From the NCBI GenBank assembly GCA_910577295.1, contig CAJTLS010000045.1, forward strand, positions 1-13,915: 13,915 nucleotides of DNA, read 5' to 3'. The position numbers were made by a program, and so were the translations under genes. This DNA comes from an uncultured Eubacterium sp. (lineage in GTDB: Bacteria; Bacillota; Clostridia; Lachnospirales; Lachnospiraceae). The notes below the pieces were generated by a model that searched no databases, had not been told where the DNA came from, and worked only from the letters and a program-made list of their open reading frames with translations. Below, piece after piece: positions 1 to 5,945 of the stretch (the first letter of the stretch is position 1; each line of letters starts with the position of its first letter).

Positions 1-8
1 TATTTACT

Positions 9-704
9 TTATCCGTTCCCCTCTCTGACAATGCTTTTTACATAAACGATTCCATTTTCCACCCGAAACTTCACTTCATATCCGGCAAACTTCATGCCAT
101 AAACCCGCATGCATTCGTCGTGATACGCTGGACGGGGGTCATTTGCCAAAATTTCCAGCAGAGCGTCCTGTTTTCCCTCCGGCAGCTCTTTCAGCATACG
201 TTGTGGACATTCCACTTCCAATCGGTATTCTTTTACCTCTGCGGCAAAGCCTCCTGCCGCCTCTGGATGGCTGTCAATATGCGGTAAATACGGTTTGATG
301 TCATATATCGGCGTGCCATCTAGCAAATCAGCTCCCGCTACCCGAAGAACAACTCCCCATTTATCGTGCTTTTCAATCCCGAGAAGACGAACCGAAGAGA
401 GACCAATCGGGTTCGGTCGAAATGGAGAACGTGTGGCAAAAACTCCCACACGCTCATTTCCTCCCAAACGGGGAGGACGCACGGTTGGCGACCAGTCTCT
501 CCCGATATTTTCAGAAAATTCCCACAAAAGCCAGATATGAGAATATCCCTCCAAACCGCGAAGCGCATCCTCATTTCGATATGGCAAATCAAATACGACA
601 ACCGCTTCTAATTTATCTACCAGCCCGCTCTGTCTGGGAATACCAAACTTTTCGGGAAAATCACTTCTAATATGGCCAATTGCTTCTATTTTAATCGAAA
701 TCAT
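9..704 (-). CDS. trmO: tRNA (N6-threonylcarbamoyladenosine(37)-N6)-methyltransferase TrmO (TsaA/UPF0066 family)
   Basis: The 231-aa protein carries the family signature GVFATRSPFRPNPIGLS at residues 87-103 and a second conserved block, DGTPIYDIKPYLP, at 129-141. Both belong to the TsaA/TrmO beta-barrel methyltransferases, which use S-adenosylmethionine to methylate t6A37 of tRNA-Thr in the cytoplasm. Length fits the family (E. coli TrmO is about 235 aa). The frame stays open upstream to an ATG at 815, but that start would overlap the end of xfp and add 37 residues that do not resemble the family. The ATG at 704 has a purine-rich ribosome binding site (GAGGGAGAGGGG) right in front and gives the normal N-terminus with the IGHIRSDF block, so I chose it. 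It lies 89 nt downstream of xfp on the same strand with no visible terminator between, so it may be read as the second gene of that transcript. Function is by family, not context. Confidence 0.9.
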   Translation of the reverse strand: MISIKIEAIGHIRSDFPEKFGIPRQSGLVDKLEAVVVFDLPYRNEDALRGLEGYSHIWLLWEFSENIGRDWSPTVRPPRLGGNERVGVFATRSPFRPNPIGLSSVRLLGIEKHDKWGVVLRVAGADLLDGTPIYDIKPYLPHIDSHPEAAGGFAAEVKEYRLEVECPQRMLKELPEGKQDALLEILANDPRPAYHDECMRVYGMKFAGYEVKFRVENGIVYVKSIVREGNG

Positions 705-793
705 CCCCCTCTCCCTCGTCAGCACTTTGCATGCTTCAAAGGGGACCCCGCAAACGAAGTCCCCCCGATATATTTTCTTCTCATTAATAATTT

Positions 794-3172
794 TTAATTT
801 GTATGCCACTCCCAATCGCGAATTTCCGGTAAATCCTGACCGTACTCGGCAATGTACTGCTTATGTTCTACGAGCTTATCATTCATCTGCTGGATGAGAT
901 AAGAACCTTTGTTGCCAAGCTGTGGTAAATGCATAATGGCATCTTTTACTAAGTTGAAGCGGTCAATCTGATTCTGCACACGCATATCGAATGGCGTCGT
1001 AATCGTACCTTCCTCCAGATAACCATGAACGGAAACATTCTTGTTCGCACGTTCGTATGTCAACTCATGAATCAGCGTCGGATAGCCATGGAAAGCAAAG
1101 ACTACCGGCGTATCTTTCGTAAACAGAGCATCGTACTCGCGGTCAGAGAGACCATGCGGATGTTTGCTGTCCGATTCCAGTTTAAACAAATCAACGACAT
1201 TGATAACGCGAATCTTTAAATCCGGCATCGCATCTCGAAGAATAGTGACAGCGGCGAGCGTCTCCAGTGTCGGCGTATCGCCACAGCAGGCCATAACCAA
1301 ATCCGGCTCTTCGTTCTGGTCGTTGGAAGCCCACTCCCATACGCTAATTCCCTGCGTACAATGTTTTACTGCCTGCTCCATTGTCAGCCACTGCTTACTC
1401 GGATGTTTTGACGCAACAATGGCATTGACATAATTTTTACTCTTCACACAGTGGTCAAAACAGGATAACAAACAGTTGGCATCCGGCGGCAGATACATGC
1501 GAACCACATCAGCTTTTTTATTTGCCAAATGGTCAAGAAAACCAGGGTCCTGATGTGTAAAACCGTTGTGATCCTGCTGCCATACATTCGAAGTCAAAAT
1601 GAAGTTCAGTGAAGCAATCGGCTGCCTCCATGAAAGCTGATTGGTAACTTTCAACCACTTTGCATGCTGTGCTGCCATCGAATCGACAACGCGGATAAAC
1701 GCTTCATAGGAGGCGAAGAACCCGTGGCGTCCGGTCAGAAGATAAGCCTCCAGCCAAGCCTCGCACATATGCTCTGACAGCATACCGTCCATAATCCGTC
1801 CGTCCTGCGCCAGACAATCATCATTGTCATACATTTCCGCATTCCATGCGCGGTTTTCGGCATCGAATGCATAATACAGACGATTTGACATAGACTCATC
1901 CGGCCCGAAGATGCGGAAGTTTTTATTTTCTTTATTTAACTTAAAGATATCGCGAATATATGCGCCAAGCTCAATCATATCCTGTGCCTGTGTTTTTCCC
2001 GGAATGACTTCTTTCAAGCCATACTCACGGAAGTCTGGAAGACGAAGGTCTTTTAGCAGCAAACCGCCGTTGGCGTGTGGATTTGCTCCCATGCGGGCAT
2101 CCCCTTTCGGCGCCATGTCAACAATCTCTTCTTTCACACTGCCATCCTCATTGAACAGCTCTTCCGGCTTATAGCTGAGCAGCCACTCTCTCAGTAAATC
2201 TAAATGCTCCAGCTTTTCCATAGACATCGGTACCTGATGCGCCCGGAATGAACCCTCAATCTGAAGTCCGTCAACTTCTTTCGGACCGGTCCATCCCTTT
2301 GGTGTACGCAAAACAATCATCGGCCACTTAGGTCTTGCAGCGTCATTATTATCACGAGCATTTTTCTGAATTTCTTTAATTTTTTCTATACACAAATCCA
2401 TTGTCTCTGCCATCAGTTTGTGCATCGTCATTGCATCGCTTCCCTCAACAAAATGAGGCTCCCAACCACATCCCTTAAAATAATTCTCAACTTCCTCATG
2501 GGAAAGACGGGCAAATACGGTTGGATTACTGATTTTATAACCATTCAAATGAAGGATTGGAAGAACTGCTCCATCATTAATTGGATTTAAAAATTTATTT
2601 GATTGCCATGAAGTAGCAAGCGGGCCGGTCTCAGCCTCTCCGTCACCAACAACCGGAACTGCAATCAAATCCGGATTGTCAAATACTGCTCCAAATGCGT
2701 GAGCTACGGAATAACCAAGCTCGCCTCCCTCGTTAATCGACCCCGGCGTCTCCGGCGCACAGTGACTTGGTACTCCGCTTGGGAAAGAAAACTGCTTAAA
2801 CATTTTTTTCATTCCCTCGACATCCTGAGAGATATTCGGATAAACTTCGCTATATGTACCGTCTATGTAAGTATTAGCAATTTGGAAATTGCCGCCATGT
2901 CCGGGACCGGAAATATAAATCATATCTAAATCATAACGTTTGATTACACGGTTACAGTGTGTCCACACAAAATTCTGCCCCGGAACGGTTCCCCAATGGC
3001 CTACAATTTTTTTCTTCACATGTTCCATTGTCAATTCCTTGCGAAGCAATGGATTATCCAACAGGTATAACTGCCCCGCAGACAAATAATTTGCAGCACG
3101 CCAATAGGCATTCATTTTTTCTAACATCTCGTTGCACAACGGCTGCTTTTCCAGACAAGACATCTCGCTCAT
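794..3172 (-). CDS. xfp: Phosphoketolase (xylulose-5-phosphate/fructose-6-phosphate phosphoketolase, XFP)
   Basis: This thiamine-diphosphate enzyme splits xylulose-5-P or fructose-6-P with phosphate to give acetyl-phosphate plus glyceraldehyde-3-P or erythrose-4-P in the cytosol. From this start (792 aa) the family blocks are clear: SGPGHGG at 88-94 with a conserved histidine, EGGELGY at 148-154 (phosphoketolase signature 1) and GDGEAETGP at 176-184 (signature 2, the ThDP/Mg site). Full length matches the roughly 790-830 aa of the family. Possible starts are 3184, 3172 and 3163. The ATG at 3172 has AGGA five bases upstream, whereas the one at 3184 has purines abutting it and no proper spacer, so 3172 is preferred (3184 would add MRIV). 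The gene has its own promoter and a cre-like site in the leader. No transketolase, pentose or acetate kinase gene is nearby, so the acetyl-P must be used by enzymes encoded elsewhere. No frameshift or missing signature was seen. Confidence 0.96.
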   Translation of the reverse strand: MSEMSCLEKQPLCNEMLEKMNAYWRAANYLSAGQLYLLDNPLLRKELTMEHVKKKIVGHWGTVPGQNFVWTHCNRVIKRYDLDMIYISGPGHGGNFQIANTYIDGTYSEVYPNISQDVEGMKKMFKQFSFPSGVPSHCAPETPGSINEGGELGYSVAHAFGAVFDNPDLIAVPVVGDGEAETGPLATSWQSNKFLNPINDGAVLPILHLNGYKISNPTVFARLSHEEVENYFKGCGWEPHFVEGSDAMTMHKLMAETMDLCIEKIKEIQKNARDNNDAARPKWPMIVLRTPKGWTGPKEVDGLQIEGSFRAHQVPMSMEKLEHLDLLREWLLSYKPEELFNEDGSVKEEIVDMAPKGDARMGANPHANGGLLLKDLRLPDFREYGLKEVIPGKTQAQDMIELGAYIRDIFKLNKENKNFRIFGPDESMSNRLYYAFDAENRAWNAEMYDNDDCLAQDGRIMDGMLSEHMCEAWLEAYLLTGRHGFFASYEAFIRVVDSMAAQHAKWLKVTNQLSWRQPIASLNFILTSNVWQQDHNGFTHQDPGFLDHLANKKADVVRMYLPPDANCLLSCFDHCVKSKNYVNAIVASKHPSKQWLTMEQAVKHCTQGISVWEWASNDQNEEPDLVMACCGDTPTLETLAAVTILRDAMPDLKIRVINVVDLFKLESDSKHPHGLSDREYDALFTKDTPVVFAFHGYPTLIHELTYERANKNVSVHGYLEEGTITTPFDMRVQNQIDRFNLVKDAIMHLPQLGNKGSYLIQQMNDKLVEHKQYIAEYGQDLPEIRDWEWHTN

Positions 3173-3195
3173 AACAATCCTCATTTCCGCGTATA

Positions 3196-3209
3196 TAAAA
3201 ACGCTTACA
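3196..3209 (-). promoter_or_regulatory. Candidate cre (CcpA binding site) in the xfp leader
   Basis: On the minus strand the bases read TGTAAGCGTTTTTA, which fits the catabolite-responsive element consensus TGWNANCGNTNWCA at 13 of 14 positions (only the penultimate C is T). It lies about 15-28 nt downstream of the predicted xfp transcription start, a position where CcpA typically blocks elongation. Repression of xfp by preferred sugars is inferred from this placement. Confidence 0.6.
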
Positions 3210-3230
3210 TTTTTTATTTATACGCTATTC

Positions 3231-3259
3231 ATTATATAGTCAGAACCTATATACTTCAA
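3231..3259 (-). promoter_or_regulatory. SigA-type promoter of xfp
   Basis: On the minus strand TTGAAG (3254-3259) is followed after exactly 17 bases by a perfect TATAAT (3231-3236). This is a near-consensus housekeeping promoter. The transcript would start near 3224 and have a leader of about 50 nt before the xfp ATG at 3172. It lies between the DUF4846 stop codon and xfp, so xfp need not depend on read-through from upstream. Confidence 0.75.
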
Positions 3260-3299
3260 CTGTTTTTTACTAATTTTTCAAAAATATGAAATCATTTCC

Positions 3300-4286
3300 T
3301 CACTGCGGTGTTGTCTGTTTGTCCTCCAGATAAGGCAGACGCCGCAAACTCCCTTTCGCAAAGTCGCCGTCCGCAGTTTTCAACGGATATGTCATCTCAT
3401 CGACATAATACCATGGATCATTCTCATTTGCCGGATTTTTCATCAGATAAAACTGCTGTGCCGGTTTTCCTCCCTTAGCAAGCAAAAACGCTTTCTGCCC
3501 CTGCGTATTTTCACACACGTCGACAACCATTGCCACCTCCGGCGAAGTACCATCCTGTAAAAGAATGTCTCCAATTCGAATATCCTGTTTCTTCACCTTT
3601 TTACTCTCTTTCTTCATCGACGCCGCCGAAGTGTACGTCAAAACGGTATGGAGGTATTTTTTAAAATTTTCTTTCGAGTCATCCTCACTGCCGCCACTTG
3701 CCCACACGGAGCCTGCCGCACTGGTACGGATGCGATACCCCTCTTTCCATTTAGAATAATCTGCCTGAAATCCGTTTATCAATTGAAATGAAATTTTATC
3801 ATAATCGCCCTGCGCCCAGAAGTATTCCGCATACATTCTTATTACGGCGCCTGCCGAACGCTGTAAATCCTCTTTTTCCATCGGCAGCTTAAACACGGCC
3901 TGAACAATGTTTTTATCTGTATCTTCCTTTTTTTGCCCATCCCAATACTTCACTACACCTGTAGCCTTTTTTACTGCATAGTTTCTCACAAATTCACCGA
4001 AACTATCCTTTTCTTCTTCTGTCCTCTGATAGCCGTCCGGCGGATTAATTCGGGTTTTTAACATCAATCCTGTTTCGTCCACAACCGGAAGTTCTTTTTG
4101 AGGCTTCTCTTTCTTCTCTTTATCCGTTCCTTTGAGGCCTCCGCCGGATACACTCTGCGGACTTTTTGCTTCGGGTGTATTCCATATCATCGGCGCCCAC
4201 AACGGACTTGCTAATAGTAAAATTACCAACCCCAGCACACCGGATATAATAATTGCTTCTTTCTCTCTCATAGGTCTTCTTGCCAT
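3300..4286 (-). CDS. DUF4846 domain-containing membrane-anchored protein
   Basis: The 328-aa protein has a short basic N-terminus, one hydrophobic segment at about residues 11-35 (membrane anchor or uncleaved signal), a Gly/Lys linker to about 65, and then a globular part that I recognise as DUF4846. Landmarks are SFGEFVRN (95-102), the DLQRSAGAVIRMYAEY helix (140-155), GFQADYSKWKEGYR (about 162-175), the GDILLQDG turn (239-246) and GKPAQQ (263-268). The family is found in Bacteroidetes and Firmicutes and has no established function that I know of; the globular part should sit on the outer face of the membrane. The start is set by GGAGG six to seven bases before ATG 4286. A terminator lies upstream and a weak cre-like site lies between it and the RBS. 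No clear terminator follows the stop. The family call is from conserved pattern; the function is unknown. Confidence 0.83.
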   Translation of the reverse strand: MARRPMREKEAIIISGVLGLVILLLASPLWAPMIWNTPEAKSPQSVSGGGLKGTDKEKKEKPQKELPVVDETGLMLKTRINPPDGYQRTEEEKDSFGEFVRNYAVKKATGVVKYWDGQKKEDTDKNIVQAVFKLPMEKEDLQRSAGAVIRMYAEYFWAQGDYDKISFQLINGFQADYSKWKEGYRIRTSAAGSVWASGGSEDDSKENFKKYLHTVLTYTSAASMKKESKKVKKQDIRIGDILLQDGTSPEVAMVVDVCENTQGQKAFLLAKGGKPAQQFYLMKNPANENDPWYYVDEMTYPLKTADGDFAKGSLRRLPYLEDKQTTPQ

Positions 4287-4300
4287 ACTTTTCCTCCATC

Positions 4301-4314
4301 CAAAAGCGTTTACA
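4301..4314 (-). promoter_or_regulatory. Weak candidate cre upstream of the DUF4846 gene
   Basis: The minus strand reads TGTAAACGCTTTTG, matching the cre consensus TGWNANCGNTNWCA at 12 of 14 positions, with both mismatches at the 3' end. It sits 15-28 nt before the ATG, just upstream of the RBS. A half-site (TGTAAGCG) begins 17 nt further upstream. The promoter itself is unclear: the best option is TTGTCA (4353-4358) and TATTTT (4331-4336) with 16-nt spacing, which overlaps the upstream terminator. Confidence 0.38.
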
Positions 4315-4330
4315 TCCGTGGCACGCTTAC

Positions 4331-4383
4331 AAAATAAAATCTAAACTGACGGTGACAAGTCGGTTTCAACTCGTCACCGTCAG
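4331..4383 (-). terminator. Rho-independent terminator after the DUF6033 gene
   Basis: An 11-bp perfect stem pairs CTGACGGTGAC (4346-4356) with GTCACCGTCAG (4373-4383), with three more pairs inside after one mismatch. In the minus-strand direction it is followed by a T-rich tract (TTTAGATTTTATTTT). It begins 50 nt past the DUF6033 stop codon and separates that transcript from the DUF4846 gene. Confidence 0.75.
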
Positions 4384-4433
4384 GCTAACCAATGTTACTT
4401 ATCAGACAAACAAAACAGCAGAATGTGCACCAT

Positions 4434-5189
4434 CTAGCCTCGGAAGTCAAAGCTTTGTCCGACTTTCTTCTCTTCATCCGTCTGCACCATATCACTTCGC
4501 TGCATAAACATATAGTCGCTTACTTTGCGCAGCAGTTCTTCCATCGAATCGGCCGAAAATGTTATCGTATCTTCGTCTTCCACATCGTCCGTTCTATTTT
4601 TATCTCTCCTTGAAGCCAACGCTTCCTCTGCTTTTTCCTTCTTTTCCGCTCTCCTGTCGGCTTTCCGCTGTGCCGCTTTTCTGGCAGCGCGCTTCTCCAT
4701 ATTGGTTTTTTGCGCTTCACGGCCTTTTTCCAATGTAGCAAATAACGTAGCGGTTCCATTATCATTTACCTGTATACCAAACGATTTTACTTTCGCTCCG
4801 GTCTTTTGCAGTGTTTCTTTCATCTGTGTAATCTTATTCCTTGCGTTGCTCAAAATGCCCTCATACTGCTTTCGATAAGATTCGTCCTCAGCCATGCGCT
4901 CAATTTTTTCTTCATCAATTAATACAACCGTACGATTCGGCTTTCCGTATTTACCTGCCTGCGCCTTGGCAACCTCTTTCATATCCGAGCTGACAAGAAT
5001 AAAATCCATATCGCCATATTTTTTCTTCAACTCTTCATAATACTTCTGCGCTTTCTCACTCAACTGCGGTTTCCCAATCGTCTGCCCGTATACCCGGGTC
5101 TTCTTCTCCGTCCTCTGTTCGGCTTTCTGTATTTCATAAGCCGCCGCGGAAGCTGCGCACTGTCCTGTTACATTAGATGCTATACTCAT
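4434..5189 (-). CDS. DUF6033 family protein (predicted cytoplasmic, function unknown)
   Basis: The 251-aa protein has no signal peptide and no membrane segment. In order it has a short Ala/Gln-rich N-terminus, a block with LSEKAQKYY (about 43-51) and a strand-like MDFILVS, the VVLIDEEKIERMAEDE block (about 88-103), a region with FGIQVNDNG, then a strongly charged Lys/Arg/Glu helix (about 147-190, possible coiled coil), and a conserved tail QTDEEKKVGQSFDFRG at the C-terminus. I recognise this as DUF6033, common in Lachnospiraceae and without an established role. The frame is open up to 5249, but AGGAGG at 5197-5202 (by the minus strand) lies 7 nt before the ATG at 5189 and only one base before the ATG at 5195, so 5189 is chosen. 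It is followed by a strong terminator, so it is probably monocistronic. Upstream lies a minus-strand terminator that may control it. Confidence 0.75.
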   Translation of the reverse strand: MSIASNVTGQCAASAAAYEIQKAEQRTEKKTRVYGQTIGKPQLSEKAQKYYEELKKKYGDMDFILVSSDMKEVAKAQAGKYGKPNRTVVLIDEEKIERMAEDESYRKQYEGILSNARNKITQMKETLQKTGAKVKSFGIQVNDNGTATLFATLEKGREAQKTNMEKRAARKAAQRKADRRAEKKEKAEEALASRRDKNRTDDVEDEDTITFSADSMEELLRKVSDYMFMQRSDMVQTDEEKKVGQSFDFRG

Positions 5190-5259
5190 ACTCATTCCTC
5201 CTTGAATAAATTTTGACACCTGCACTGAACTCCTTTTCAATGCAGCCAATCATGGGTAT

Positions 5260-5394
5260 CTATAAAAAATATCGACATAACGTCGCAAAAACATTAGCAT
5301 TGTATTCTGTCCCTTTTTTTAGTATAATAAAAAAGCGGCGATTAAAATACACGCCGCTCCAAAAGAACACTTTTTCGCTCCGCACAGGACACAC
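5260..5394 (-). other. Possible small RNA or leader ORF (44 codons) containing an intrinsic terminator
   Basis: A minus-strand frame runs from GTG 5394 to TAG at 5260-5262 and reads straight through the terminator at 5334-5358. Its first part would read MCPVRSEKVFFWSGVYFN. AGGAAA abuts the GTG, so translation initiation is doubtful. A second overlapping frame from GTG 5392 (AGGA with a short spacer) gives a 16-aa peptide starting MSCAERKSVLL. A poor promoter candidate, TTGTAT (5425-5430) with a TATCTT-like -10, lies upstream. I favour a leader or small RNA ending at the hairpin over a real protein. I have an impression that similar strings recur in related genomes but cannot verify that here. 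Confidence 0.28.
5328..5358 (-). terminator. Minus-strand intrinsic terminator upstream of the DUF6033 gene
   Basis: AGCGGCG (5334-5340) pairs perfectly with CGCCGCT (5352-5358) around an 11-nt loop. On the minus strand it is followed by TTTTTTATTAT, the classical terminator layout; on the plus strand no T-run follows. It ends 139 nt before the DUF6033 start, and no recognised gene lies upstream of it on that strand. It therefore ends a small RNA or acts as a leader attenuator. Confidence 0.72.
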
Positions 5395-5413
5395 TTTCCT
5401 ATAAGATAAAAAA

Positions 5414-5443
5414 GTATCATACCGATACAAACATATTTATAAA
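5414..5443 (+). promoter_or_regulatory. Weak promoter/operator candidate for the DUF3592-PBP operon
   Basis: The inverted repeat GTATC-N5-GATAC (5414-5428) could be an operator in the divergent intergenic region. A TATAAA -10-like hexamer at 5438-5443 lies 16 nt before the plus-strand ATG at 5460, leaving little room for a leader, and there is no good -35. A promoter must exist here for the plus-strand operon, but I cannot place it firmly. Confidence 0.2.
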
Positions 5444-5459
5444 TTAAGAAGGGATATTT

Positions 5460-5945
5460 ATGAGCAAAGACAATACAAAGCAGAAGCAGCGCAAACCAAA
5501 ACCGCCTGCCATTTTATCACGAATTGTTATGTTTCTATTTCTCGTTATGTTAATGCTATTCATGAATATAAATGCTTTCTGTTACCTACTGAACCGAAGC
5601 AGCTATGAGACGGTTACTGCTACCGTAGTGCAGCAGACTACCGATGAATTTCTCTTGTTGATTCCGAAAGTTGAAGTGACTTATCAATTTCACGGGCAAC
5701 AATACACGGAAAAGAAGTATTTCTTTTTAGAACCGTTGTTTGGTCTGTCTCGTGAACCGGGAACTGCGCTGACTCTGCATGTCAACACCTATGCACCGGC
5801 CAACAGCCTATTTGAAGTACACTTTTTCCGAAATTTATTGAATTGGCTGCTGCTTGTTCTCGAAGCTGTTTGTATCTATAACCTTATTCGCCGGATTCGT
5901 ACTTACCGATTGGCAAAAAAGTTTGAAAGGGAGGACAACCTATGA
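5460..5945 (+). CDS. Small two-TM membrane protein with DUF3592-like extracytoplasmic domain
   Basis: The 161-aa protein has a basic N-terminus (Lys/Gln/Pro), a first membrane helix at about 20-43, an exposed central part at about 50-118, and a second membrane helix at about 124-145 followed by a basic tail. The central part (ETVTATVV..., VEVTYQFHGQQYTEKKYFF, GTALTLHVNTYAPAN) has the strand pattern and the closing Pro/Asn motif of DUF3592 domains. Function is unknown for the family. The RBS AGAAGGGA lies five bases before the ATG. Its TGA overlaps the ATG of the following PBP gene (ATGA), which strongly suggests translational coupling and a role near cell-wall synthesis at the membrane, but that is inference from context. 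Confidence 0.8.
   Translation: MSKDNTKQKQRKPKPPAILSRIVMFLFLVMLMLFMNINAFCYLLNRSSYETVTATVVQQTTDEFLLLIPKVEVTYQFHGQQYTEKKYFFLEPLFGLSREPGTALTLHVNTYAPANSLFEVHFFRNLLNWLLLVLEAVCIYNLIRRIRTYRLAKKFEREDNL

Noticed and set aside
705..815. N-terminal extension of TrmO to the ATG at 815
   Set aside because: It would overlap the end of xfp, has no matching RBS, and adds 37 residues foreign to the family; the start at 704 has a good RBS and the canonical N-terminus.
3260..3299. Possible terminator after the DUF4846 gene
   Set aside because: The region is A/T-rich with T-runs, but no stable GC stem can be formed.
5272..5296. TTGCGA/TATAGA pair and CGAC-N5-GTCG palindrome upstream of DUF6033
   Set aside because: The hexamers each match only four of six positions with 18-nt spacing, and the palindrome is short. 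It may be the real DUF6033 promoter but is not strong enough to list.
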